DNA of 64,000 nucleotides from Bifidobacterium breve (GTDB lineage: Bacteria; Actinomycetota; Acidimicrobiia; Acidimicrobiales; Acidimicrobilacustridaceae): contig CAMAQM010000001.1 in assembly GCA_945860545.1 (NCBI GenBank), positions 62,001 through 126,000 of the forward strand. Direction: 5' to 3'. Each line of letters starts with the position of its first letter. Position 1 is the first letter of the stretch. This document shows positions 43,287 to 51,042 of this stretch, in pieces. A program made the translations under genes and the position numbers. The notes below the pieces were generated by a model. That model was not told where the DNA came from. It ran no database searches and worked only from the letters and a program-made list of their open reading frames with translations.

Positions 43287-43317
43287 TTGCGGAAACGGCC
43301 CGGCGCACTGCTAGCGT
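43287..43317 (+). promoter_or_regulatory. Candidate panD promoter
   Basis: TTGCGG and TAGCGT separated by 19 bp, giving an about 50-nt leader that contains the AAGGAG site of panD. Confidence 0.3.
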
Positions 43318-43374
43318 GGCCCCATTGCCGGATGGTGACCCACAAGGCACCAAGCCAAGGAGATGCGTGACCGC

Positions 43375-43839
43375 ATGCGCCGACGGATGATGAAGTCGAA
43401 GGTTCACCGGGCCGTCGTGACCGACGCCAACTTGCACTACGTGGGCTCGGTCACCATCGACCGGGAACTCATGGCTGCCGCCGACATCCTCGAATGGGAG
43501 CAGGTGCAGATCGTCGACATCGACAACGGCGCCCGCTTTGAGACGTACGCCATCCCCGGAGGCCCCGGCGACCTGTGTCTCAACGGTGCCGCCGCCCGCC
43601 TGGTCCAACCCGGCGACCGGGTCATCGTCATCACCTACGCCGAGTTCGAGGATGAGGAACTCGACGGGTACGAACCCACCGTCGTGCACGTCGACACCGC
43701 CAACCGGCCGGTCGACGAAGCCACCGCCCGCACCCTCGCCCGCCGTGACGGCGACGGTCCGTTGCGCTACGTGGAGATCGAGGCCGAGGTGGGCCGTCAC
43801 ATGGCGGGCCTCGATGCCGAACTCGACGGTCTGGGCTGA
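43375..43839 (+). CDS. panD: Aspartate 1-decarboxylase (pyruvoyl enzyme precursor)
   Basis: A 154-aa precursor that self-cleaves between Gly24 and Ser25 (HYVGSVTI) to form the pyruvoyl cofactor and makes beta-alanine from aspartate. Lys10-type active-site region MKSKVHR and NGAAARLV are conserved. The start is decided by alignment with mycobacterial PanD, which begins M-x-R-x-M-x-KSK: ATG 43375 gives Gly24-Ser25 exactly. The C-terminal extension after about residue 115 is acidic and longer than usual. Confidence 0.93.
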   Translation: MRRRMMKSKVHRAVVTDANLHYVGSVTIDRELMAAADILEWEQVQIVDIDNGARFETYAIPGGPGDLCLNGAAARLVQPGDRVIVITYAEFEDEELDGYEPTVVHVDTANRPVDEATARTLARRDGDGPLRYVEIEAEVGRHMAGLDAELDGLG

Positions 43840-43884
43840 TCGGCCCGGCTCCCCGGTGGGAGCCACTGTTGCGAGTGTGCTGCG

Positions 43885-45489
43885 GTGACTGACCCCGTTG
43901 TGGACCTGTTGGTACTCGGCAGCGGCATCGCCGGGCTGTCCGCCGCGGTGCGAGCCGCACGTGAGCACGGTCTCGACGTCGGGGTGGTGACCAAGGGCAG
44001 CCTGTCCGACGCCGCCACCCGCTGGGCCCAGGGTGGGGTCGCCGCGGTCGTCGACGAGGTGTCGGACTCCACCGAGTTGCACGTCGCCGACACGTTGTCG
44101 GTCGGTGCCGGGTTGTGCGACGTGGACGCGGTGCGCACCATGGTGGCCGAAGGTCCCGCCCGGGTAGGCGAGCTCATCGCGTGGGGTGCCCGTTTCGACC
44201 GGGACGCCGAGGGCGCCTTGTCGCTGGGTCGTGAAGGTGGCCACTCGGCGTCGCGTGTGGTGCACGCCGGTGGGGCGGCCACCGGAGCGGAGATCGAGCG
44301 GGTGCTGGTGGACACCGTGCGGGCCACCGCCGCCGCCGTGCACGAGCACGTGTTCGCCGTGGACCTCGTCGTTGACGGTGGCCGGTGTTGCGGGGTGCGG
44401 GTGCGACACGCCGACGGTTCGGTGGGCACGTTGGCGGCCCGCAACGTCCTGTTGGCCACCGGTGGTGCCGGCCAGTTGTACTCGGTGACCACCAATCCGC
44501 TCGAGGCCACCGGTGACGGCATCGCCATGGCGTTGCGCGCCGGGGTGGCGTGCGCCGACCTCGAGTTCGTGCAGTTCCACCCCACCGCCCTCGCCGTGGA
44601 CCGTCATCCCCGTCCGCTCATCACCGAGGCGTTGCGGGGAGACGGCGCCGTGTTGCGCGACTCCGCCGGTGAACGGTTCGTCGACGAGTTGTCGGCCCGT
44701 GACGTGGTGAGCCGGGCCATGACCCAACGCATGCTCGAGCTCGGGGTCGCCCACCTGTGGTTGGACTGCACCGACGTCGACGACCTCGCCGGTCGCTACC
44801 CGACCATCGCGGCCATGTTGGCCAACGCCGGTCTCGACCCGACGGTCGACTGGCTGCCGGTGGCGCCCGCCGCCCACTACCTGTGTGGTGGGGTCATCAC
44901 CGATCTGGACGGCGCCACGACCATGGCGGGGTTGTGGGCGGCGGGTGAGGTGGCGTGCAGTGGGGTGCACGGCGCGAACCGTCTGGCGTCGAACTCGCTG
45001 CTCGAAGGACTCGTGTTCGGCACACGTGCCGCCGCTGCGGTCGCCGCCGGTCGCAACGGTCCGTCCCCCACCGGGGCGATGGCCGGCGTGCTCGGGTCCG
45101 GCGGCGACTTCGGGTCGTTGCCCGTCGAGGTGGTCGGCACCGGCGTGGCGGGGTGTGACCCGTCGATGCGCGCATCGTTGCAGCGGGCCATGACCGAGGG
45201 GGCAGGGGTGGTGCGCGACGAAGGGTCGCTCGCTGTGGTGGCTGGTGTGCTCGACGAGGTGGCGGCGACCCCCGGTGACGGGTCGGTGGCCGCGCTCGAG
45301 GTGGCCAACCTCGCCGCCGTCGGGTCGGCGCTCGTCGCCGCAGCCCGACGCCGCACCGAGAGTCGCGGCGCCCACACCCGCATCGACGCCCCCGACCTCG
45401 ACGGCGAACAGGCCCGACGGGTCGTGTGTCGCCGTGTCGATGGTGGCGCCGAGCCGTTCGACGTCGCCACCGTCGGTGGGGCAGGCTGA
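43885..45489 (+). CDS. nadB: L-aspartate oxidase
   Basis: A 534-aa FAD enzyme oxidising aspartate to iminoaspartate, the first step of NAD synthesis. FAD-binding VLGSGIAGLSAAVRAA, the capping region TRWAQGGVAAV, GHSASRVVHAGGAATG, FVQFHPTAL and CGGVITDLDGATTMAGLWAAGEVACSG-type region are present. nadA, whose product would capture iminoaspartate, is not in the window. Located between panD and nadC; both PanD and NadB use aspartate, so the cluster groups aspartate-consuming steps. Confidence 0.95.
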   Translation: MTDPVVDLLVLGSGIAGLSAAVRAAREHGLDVGVVTKGSLSDAATRWAQGGVAAVVDEVSDSTELHVADTLSVGAGLCDVDAVRTMVAEGPARVGELIAWGARFDRDAEGALSLGREGGHSASRVVHAGGAATGAEIERVLVDTVRATAAAVHEHVFAVDLVVDGGRCCGVRVRHADGSVGTLAARNVLLATGGAGQLYSVTTNPLEATGDGIAMALRAGVACADLEFVQFHPTALAVDRHPRPLITEALRGDGAVLRDSAGERFVDELSARDVVSRAMTQRMLELGVAHLWLDCTDVDDLAGRYPTIAAMLANAGLDPTVDWLPVAPAAHYLCGGVITDLDGATTMAGLWAAGEVACSGVHGANRLASNSLLEGLVFGTRAAAAVAAGRNGPSPTGAMAGVLGSGGDFGSLPVEVVGTGVAGCDPSMRASLQRAMTEGAGVVRDEGSLAVVAGVLDEVAATPGDGSVAALEVANLAAVGSALVAAARRRTESRGAHTRIDAPDLDGEQARRVVCRRVDGGAEPFDVATVGGAG

Positions 45490-45493
45490 CGCC

Positions 45494-46360
45494 GTGAACC
45501 GCTTCTGTGCGCCGCCGCTCGCCGTGGACGCCGCCGTTCGACGCGCCCTCGACGAGGACCTCACCCCACTTGGGGATCTGAGCGCCTCGCTCATCGACCC
45601 TGCCCGGGTGGCCACGGCGGTGTTCGTGGCCCGTGAGGCGGGCGTGCTCGCCGGTGTGGACTGTGCCCGTCGCACGTTCGAACTGGTGGACGTGTCGGTG
45701 GAGATGGACTGGTCGTGTGCCGACGGGGATCGCCTCGCGCCCGGCACGGTGGTTGCGACGGTGTCGGGGCGCCTGGGCTCGATCCTCACGGCGGAGCGCA
45801 CGGCGTTGAACTTTCTCGGTCACCTCTCAGGCATCGCTTCTGTGACCCGCCGGTTCGTCGACGCCGCCGCCGCCGGTGGCCCGGCACGCATCTGGGACAC
45901 GCGCAAGACCACCCCGGGGTTGCGTGCGCTCGAAAAGGCGGCGGTGCGCGCCGGTGGTGGGGCGAACCACCGGGGCAACTTGTCGGAGTGGATCATGGTC
46001 AAGGACAACCACCTCGCCGGTGGGTCGATCACCGATCTGGTGGCGACCGCCCGCCAGTCGTGGCCGGGACGGATCGTGCACGTCGAGTGCGACCGGATCG
46101 ACCAGGTGCGCGAGGCGGTCGGTGCCGGTGCCGACGCGTTGTTGTTGGACAACATGACGCCCGGGGAGGTCGGCGACGCCGTTGCGCTGGTGGGTGAACT
46201 CGTCGGTGGTCACCGAACGGCCCCACTCGTTGAGGCGTCGGGCGGGATCACGCTCGACACGGTGGCGTCGTACGCCGCTGCGGGGGTGGACTGCATCTCG
46301 ATCGGTGGGCTCACCAACTCGGCGGGTGTGCTCGACATCGGACTGGACCTGGCGGGCTGA
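45494..46360 (+). CDS. nadC: Nicotinate-nucleotide pyrophosphorylase
   Basis: A 288-aa quinolinate phosphoribosyltransferase. DEDLTPLGDLSA at the start, NFLGHLSGIAS, DTRKTTPGLR, NHRGNLSEWIMVKDNHLA, and VEASGGITLDTV carry the substrate-binding Arg/Lys/His residues. GTG 45494 lies 5 bp after nadB, forming a nadB-nadC operon. coaX follows after 25 bp. Confidence 0.95.
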   Translation: MNRFCAPPLAVDAAVRRALDEDLTPLGDLSASLIDPARVATAVFVAREAGVLAGVDCARRTFELVDVSVEMDWSCADGDRLAPGTVVATVSGRLGSILTAERTALNFLGHLSGIASVTRRFVDAAAAGGPARIWDTRKTTPGLRALEKAAVRAGGGANHRGNLSEWIMVKDNHLAGGSITDLVATARQSWPGRIVHVECDRIDQVREAVGAGADALLLDNMTPGEVGDAVALVGELVGGHRTAPLVEASGGITLDTVASYAAAGVDCISIGGLTNSAGVLDIGLDLAG

Positions 46361-46385
46361 GGCCTGCGGTCACGAGGGAGGGACT

Positions 46386-47180
46386 GTGCTTCTCACCATT
46401 GACGCCGGCAACACCCAGACGGTGATCGGGTTGTACGCAACCGACGACGACCCCCATCCCGACCGTCGCGCTGACGACGGGTTGTTGGACCACTGGCGTC
46501 TGGCGACGGAGGCGAAGCGCACCTCGGACGAGACGGCGGTGTTGTTGCAGGGGTTGTTGGGGTTCGGCGGGTACTCCCTTGATGACATTGACGGTATGGC
46601 GGTGTCGTCTGGGGTGCCGCGGGTGACGGCCACGTTGCGTGACCTCGCCGACCGTCACTTCGGGTTCGGGGCGGTGGTGATCGAACCGGGGGTGCGCACC
46701 GGAATCGCCATCCTGATCGAGAACCCCAAGGAGCTCGGTGCAGACCGCATCGCCAACGCCGTGGCCGCCCACGACCTCTACGGGGGCCCGACGATCATCG
46801 TGGATTTCGGGACGGCGACGACGTGTGACGCCGTGAGCGCGGACGGGGAGTACCTCGGCGGTGCGATCGCCCCCGGCGTCGAGATTTCGATGGATGCGCT
46901 GGTGGGGAAGGCGGCGGCGTTGCGCGCCGTGGAGTTGCGCGAGCCCCGCAACGTGCTCGGTCGCAGCACCGTCGAGTCCATCCAGTCGGGTGCAACCTAC
47001 GGTTTCGCCGCCCAGGTCGACGGGTTGTGTGACCGGATCGTGGACGAGTTGGGTCCGTGTGTGGTGGTGGCCACCGGCGGTCTCGCCGAACACATTGCGC
47101 CGTTGTCGCGTCGCATTGAACACACCGAACCGTGGTTGACGCTGCACGGGCTACGTTTGGTGTTCGAGAAGAACTCGTAA
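46386..47180 (+). CDS. coaX: Type III pantothenate kinase
   Basis: A 264-aa ASKHA-fold kinase phosphorylating pantothenate. DAGNTQTVIGLY (phosphate 1), LGADRIANAVAAH, DFGTATTCDAVS (phosphate 2) and the C-terminal VVVATGGLAEH are conserved. GTG 46386 has a strong GGGAGGGACT site. With panC and panD it supplies early CoA synthesis; the intervening nadB-nadC pair is not part of the mycobacterial arrangement. lysS, which follows in mycobacteria, is absent. Confidence 0.94.
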   Translation: MLLTIDAGNTQTVIGLYATDDDPHPDRRADDGLLDHWRLATEAKRTSDETAVLLQGLLGFGGYSLDDIDGMAVSSGVPRVTATLRDLADRHFGFGAVVIEPGVRTGIAILIENPKELGADRIANAVAAHDLYGGPTIIVDFGTATTCDAVSADGEYLGGAIAPGVEISMDALVGKAAALRAVELREPRNVLGRSTVESIQSGATYGFAAQVDGLCDRIVDELGPCVVVATGGLAEHIAPLSRRIEHTEPWLTLHGLRLVFEKNS

Positions 47181-47198
47181 CGACCGCCCGGAGCAGCC

Positions 47199-48161
47199 AT
47201 GCGGATCCTCATCACCGGCATGGGAGGCGAACTCGGTACCCGGGTCGCCCAGTTGCTCGAGGCTGATGAACGTGTCGCCGAGGTGTGTGGCATCGATCTC
47301 GACCCGCCTCGGCGCCGCCTGCGCCGGGCCGACTTCCATCGTGTCGATCCCCGCCTTCGGCACCGCACCGTCGAGATCGTCCGGGATTTCGCCCCCACGG
47401 TTGTGGTGCACCTCGGGGTGTTCGAACCCGACGCCCGGTCCGGGCCTCGACTGGCCGGAGCGTTGACCGCCTCGGGTGCGGTCGGTTTGTTCGAGGCGCT
47501 CGACGGCCTCGACTCGGTGCGTTCGGTGGTGGTGCGTTCCGGTATCGAGGTGTACGGCCGCCGTCGCGGCGCAGCGGTGGCCCCCGACGAGTCGGCACCC
47601 CTTGATCCCGGGTCGGCGTTCGGCCACGCGTTGCGACACACCGAACAGTTGGCCACGGACACCTGTCGGCGTCTCGATGTGCCGCTGGCGGTGTTGCGCA
47701 TGGCACCGGTGGTGGGGCCGCACTTCCCGAGTCCATTGGGTCGGCTGTTGCGGCTGCCGGCGGTGCCGTTCTCAGCCCTCGGAGATCCGCCGTTCTCGGT
47801 GGTGCATCAGGCCGACGCAGCCGCCGCGGTGGCCGCAGCGGCTGCGTTGGGTGTGGACGCCACCCTCAACGTGGTGGCGCCAGGTGCGGTCACCGTGTCC
47901 CAGACCGCTCGGCGCGGTCGCCGGGTTCCGGTTCCGGTGGTGGGTCCAGGGTGGCGGGCTGCCCGCATGGCCGCCGAGATGGCGGGTGCACCGGTGCCCG
48001 ACCACGTCGCCGAGTTGTTGGTGAGGGGTCGCAGCGCCGACGGGTCACGGCTCGCCTCGGTGCTCGGTGTGGCACCACTGATGGACACCCCCGAGGTGGT
48101 GAGCCACCTCTACGACTGGCCGGAGGTCACCACCATCCGCAAGGTGGAGGCGCCGACGTGA
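47199..48161 (+). CDS. NAD-dependent epimerase/dehydratase, Rv0501-like
   Basis: A 320-aa extended short-chain dehydrogenase. NAD-binding ITGMGGELGTRVAQ; the catalytic Tyr is likely in SGIEVYGRR. The rest is poorly matched to sugar-nucleotide epimerases, and the order epimerase then acyltransferase-like gene equals Rv0501-Rv0502. Substrate unknown. The stop shares GTGA with the next gene. Confidence 0.82.
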   Translation: MRILITGMGGELGTRVAQLLEADERVAEVCGIDLDPPRRRLRRADFHRVDPRLRHRTVEIVRDFAPTVVVHLGVFEPDARSGPRLAGALTASGAVGLFEALDGLDSVRSVVVRSGIEVYGRRRGAAVAPDESAPLDPGSAFGHALRHTEQLATDTCRRLDVPLAVLRMAPVVGPHFPSPLGRLLRLPAVPFSALGDPPFSVVHQADAAAAVAAAAALGVDATLNVVAPGAVTVSQTARRGRRVPVPVVGPGWRAARMAAEMAGAPVPDHVAELLVRGRSADGSRLASVLGVAPLMDTPEVVSHLYDWPEVTTIRKVEAPT

Positions 48162-48952
48162 GTGGTGACCCGACGCCGTTCGGTGCGCGTTCCCCCGGTG
48201 GGCACCCCTCCGGTGCGCTGTCACCAGCTGATCTGATCCGCACCGACCGTTCCCTCGGTGCGGTGCTCGGTCGCCGGGTCGACGGGTCGTTCGAGGTGGA
48301 CCCGTGGGGGTTCGACGCCGATCTGATGTCGGTGGTGAGTCGAATGGTGCCGACGCTCGGCGTGCGGGTGTCGGGCGGCGGTCGGGTGCCAGACGGTCCG
48401 GCGCTTTGTCTGTGGCGCGGTCGACGCACCGGTCTGGTGCAACTCCTCGGGGGTCTTGGGGCCGGGACCGGGCGTGCCGTGCGATTCACCGGGGTTCCCG
48501 ACGTCGAACCGTTGGTGGGGGTGTTGCGCCGCTTCGGAGGTGTGGGCGGTGACCCCGCTGACGTGCGTGGTCTGTTGCGTGCCGGCAACCTGGTGGCGGT
48601 CCGTCTCGACAACACCCATGAGTTCGGTGAGGCGCAACTCGCCGGGGTCGGCTGGGTCGGGGAGGACACCGCGACGGCGGCGGGGTCGCCCTCGGGTGGC
48701 GGCGTGGCAGGCGTTGCCGGTGCGGATCGCAGCGACGTCGGGGTGGACGAGTGGCTTCCCGACGACGTGGTGGAGGCCGCCATCGACGTCGGTGTGCCGG
48801 TGGTGCCCGTTGTGGTCCACCCTCCGCGACTGTGGTCGCCGCTGGCCCGGGTGGCGGTCGGGGTGCCCGTCCCCACCCGCACCCGGTTCGCGCCGCGCAC
48901 GATGGCCGAGGTGGCGAGCGGTGTTGCGTCGTCGTTCGGTTCGCTCCGCTGA
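48158..48952 (+). CDS. PlsC/LPLAT-like acyltransferase, degenerate catalytic motif
   Basis: A 264-aa protein that looks like an acyl-glycerol-phosphate acyltransferase in outline: GRVPDGPALCLWRG, then FTGVPDVEPLVGVLRRFGGVGGDPADVRGLLRAG, then the late VPVVPVVVHPP strand. However, the NH-x4-D catalytic motif that should follow PDGPAL is LWRGRRTG, lacking both His and Asp. A Gly/Ala-rich insertion occurs around residue 185. Partner of the Rv0501-like gene. It is either inactive or has another function. GTG 48158. Confidence 0.65.
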   Translation: MSGDPTPFGARSPGGHPSGALSPADLIRTDRSLGAVLGRRVDGSFEVDPWGFDADLMSVVSRMVPTLGVRVSGGGRVPDGPALCLWRGRRTGLVQLLGGLGAGTGRAVRFTGVPDVEPLVGVLRRFGGVGGDPADVRGLLRAGNLVAVRLDNTHEFGEAQLAGVGWVGEDTATAAGSPSGGGVAGVAGADRSDVGVDEWLPDDVVEAAIDVGVPVVPVVVHPPRLWSPLARVAVGVPVPTRTRFAPRTMAEVASGVASSFGSLR

Positions 48953-48981
48953 GCTGACCCGACGGGCCCGACCGACCGCCC

Positions 48982-48987
48982 TACACT
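48982..48987 (+). promoter_or_regulatory. -10 element (TACACT) of the alpha/beta hydrolase gene
   Basis: Exactly six nt before GTG 48994; no ribosome site. Confidence 0.5.
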
Positions 48988-48993
48988 CCGTCG

Positions 48994-49815
48994 GTGCCCT
49001 TCGTTTCCGCTGCCGACGGCACCACCATCCACTACCGAATGGTGGGCCGGCGTGACGGTGAGCCCCTGTTGGCGTTGCAGGGTCTTGGCGCCGACAGTCG
49101 CGGGTGGATCGCCCAGCAGCGTGCGCTCGGTGCCCGATACCGGCTGATCCTGGTGGACAACCGTGGCGTGGGGGCTTCCGACCGGCCCGAGGGCCCCTAC
49201 GACCTCGAGGTCATGGCGGCGGATGCCGTGGCGGTGCTCGACCACGCCGGGGTGGACTCGGCGCACGTGATGGGGGCGTCGATGGGTGGGGTGCTGGCCC
49301 AGGTCATGGCGGTGCGTCACACCGCCCGGGTGCGGTCACTGGTGTTGGCCTGCACGGCGTGCCGGCATCACCGGTGGCGACGTGAACTCCTTGAGGAGTG
49401 GCGGTCGGTGGCGCTCACCGACGGCATGGGCGCCCTCACCTCGGTGGCGGCCCGCTGGTTGGTCGGCCCACGGCTGCTCCGACGGTTCCAGCCCGCCATC
49501 GGCATGTTGGGACCGCTGGCGTTGCGCGTCGGGCCGGAACAGTTCGCCGCCCAGATCGGGGCGATTCTGTCTCTTGACGACGCGTTGCGGCTCGAGCTCG
49601 GTGGGGTGCACGTGCCCACCAAGGTGGTGGTCGGGAGTCAGGACATGTTGACTCCGCTCGGGGACTCCGAGGAGATCGCCGAGTTGGTGCCCCGCGCCGA
49701 GTTGACGATCCTCGGTGGCGCCGCCCACGGGTTGATGGTTGAACAGGCCGGCACCTTCAACCAGGTCGTGCTCGAGTTCCTCGACGAGGTGGTCGGGGTT
49801 CCCGTTCCCCGCTGA
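48994..49815 (+). CDS. Alpha/beta-fold hydrolase
   Basis: A 273-aa hydrolase. Oxyanion region QGLGADSRG, the nucleophile elbow GASMGG (Ser), acid Asp near VGSQDMLTPL and His in GGAAHGLMVEQ form the triad; an NRGVGASDRP segment is typical of the haloperoxidase/3-oxoadipate enol-lactonase branch. Substrate unknown. GTG 48994 is leaderless. Convergent with the polyprenyl synthase gene, 26-bp gap. Confidence 0.88.
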   Translation: MPFVSAADGTTIHYRMVGRRDGEPLLALQGLGADSRGWIAQQRALGARYRLILVDNRGVGASDRPEGPYDLEVMAADAVAVLDHAGVDSAHVMGASMGGVLAQVMAVRHTARVRSLVLACTACRHHRWRRELLEEWRSVALTDGMGALTSVAARWLVGPRLLRRFQPAIGMLGPLALRVGPEQFAAQIGAILSLDDALRLELGGVHVPTKVVVGSQDMLTPLGDSEEIAELVPRAELTILGGAAHGLMVEQAGTFNQVVLEFLDEVVGVPVPR

Positions 49816-49841
49816 GCGTTCTCGCCAGTGATCAGTGGCGG

Positions 49842-50852
49842 TCAGGACGCCACGGAGGCAGCGGCGGCGCGTCCGCTGTCGACGAGCATGCGGGCCTGGG
49901 TGGCGAGCGCCTCGGTGGCCTCTGACTCCCCAACCGTGTCGAGTGCCGCACACGCCGCGTCTACGAACTCCGCTGCGGTGTCGAGCGCCGAGGCCACCAT
50001 GCCCGACGACCGGACGATGTCGCGGGCCCGGTCCACCTCGTCGGCGGACGGAATGCGTCCCACGATCTCGCGAAGTTCGTCGGCGTCGGAACCCCCCGCT
50101 GCGAGCGTGCGAAGCACCGGCAGGGTGTACACGCCTTCGACGAGGTCGTGGCCGGCGGGTTTGCCGAGCTGTTCGTCGGTGGCGGACAGGTCCAACACGT
50201 CGTCGACGATCTGGAACGCCATCCCGTAGTCCCGGCCGAACGAGGTGAGGGCGTCGATCTGGGTGCGGTCCAACCCGGCGACGATGGCGCCGATGCGGCT
50301 GGCGGTGCCGAACAGCGCGGCGGTCTTGCCGTCGATGGACCGGAGGTACGCCTCCTCGGTGCGCAGCGCGTTGAACGTGCTCTGCAGTTCAAGGACCTGG
50401 CCTTCACACAGGCGGGCGATGGTTCGGGCGAGAAGTGCGGCGACCTCGGTGCCGAGTTCGGCGGCGATCTCCGACGCCCGTGCCAACAGGAAGTCCCCGG
50501 CGAGGATGGCGGTCAGGTTCCCCCAGCGGGCGTTCACGCTCTCCACCGTTCGGCGGGTCGTGGCCTCGTCCATCACGTCGTCGTGGTAGAGCGATCCGAG
50601 GTGGACCAGTTCAACGGCGACGCCGCCCATGACGACCCCTTCGGGTGCGGCGGTGATCACCGGGGTGGCGCACGCCCCCGCGGCGAGGGCGAACAGGGGG
50701 CGCCCCCGTTTGCCTCCGGCGGCGAGGAGGTGACTGACGACCTCGGTCAGGAACGGGTCGTCGGCCTGCACGGCGGTCCGCAAGGCCTCCTCGACACGCG
50801 CCAGATCGGTCTGCACGACCGGCATGGAGGCGAGGGGACTGGTGGAAGGCAC
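49842..50852 (-). CDS. Polyprenyl diphosphate synthase (trans, medium chain)
   Basis: A 336-aa all-helical prenyltransferase. First Asp-rich motif LYHDDVMDEATTRR (DDxxD) and second FQIVDDVLDLSATDEQLGKPAGHDL. The residues before the first motif (VELVHLGS) are small and suggest a medium or long chain product such as the menaquinone side chain, which fits an actinobacterium. GTG 50852 lies 6 nt after a TACGCT -10 box. Divergent from clpC. Substrates would come from IspD/IspF encoded 10 kb away. Confidence 0.9.
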   Translation of the reverse strand: MPSTSPLASMPVVQTDLARVEEALRTAVQADDPFLTEVVSHLLAAGGKRGRPLFALAAGACATPVITAAPEGVVMGGVAVELVHLGSLYHDDVMDEATTRRTVESVNARWGNLTAILAGDFLLARASEIAAELGTEVAALLARTIARLCEGQVLELQSTFNALRTEEAYLRSIDGKTAALFGTASRIGAIVAGLDRTQIDALTSFGRDYGMAFQIVDDVLDLSATDEQLGKPAGHDLVEGVYTLPVLRTLAAGGSDADELREIVGRIPSADEVDRARDIVRSSGMVASALDTAAEFVDAACAALDTVGESEATEALATQARMLVDSGRAAAASVAS

Positions 50853-50858
50853 ATGGCG

Positions 50859-50864
50859 AGCGTA
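50859..50864 (-). promoter_or_regulatory. -10 element (TACGCT) of the polyprenyl synthase gene
   Basis: Six nt before the GTG at 50852; supports the longer start over ATG 50825. Confidence 0.45.
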
Positions 50865-50920
50865 GGGGAACCCTCTCGGGGACGGGAAACCGGGCGGCGG
50901 GTCGTCACGGGGTGTTCACC

Positions 50921-50938
50921 GACCCGGATTTTCGGGTC
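50921..50938. promoter_or_regulatory. Inverted repeat GACCCG-GATTTT-CGGGTC upstream of clpC
   Basis: A perfect 6-bp inverted repeat with a 6-bp AT-rich centre, 33 bp before the clpC -10 box. Candidate regulator site; could also be a small hairpin. Confidence 0.35.
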
Positions 50939-50971
50939 CGCCGGGCGCCGTGCGAAGTCACGGGAGGCCGG

Positions 50972-50977
50972 TACACT
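50972..50977 (+). promoter_or_regulatory. -10 element (TACACT) of clpC
   Basis: Gives an about 60-nt leader ending in the GGGAG ribosome site of clpC. Confidence 0.4.
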
Positions 50978-51042
50978 CCTCCTACTACCCACTTAGGGGT
51001 TTCCGTCGGTGGAGGCCCCGCAACGGGAGGACAGGGAGCAAC

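Noticed and set aside
43367-43390. Seven-codon GTG upstream ORF next to AAGGAG overlapping the panD start
   Set aside because: PanD alignment fixes ATG 43375 as the start, so the AAGGAG serves panD; the mini-ORF spacing of 4 nt is poor and its peptide has no recognisable attenuation feature.
42091-45801. 1236-aa open frame on the minus strand
   Set aside because: It runs antisense to the antiporter end, panC, panD and nadB, all of which have strong family matches. Composition (Gly/His/Arg repeats) is that of a third-position GC shadow.
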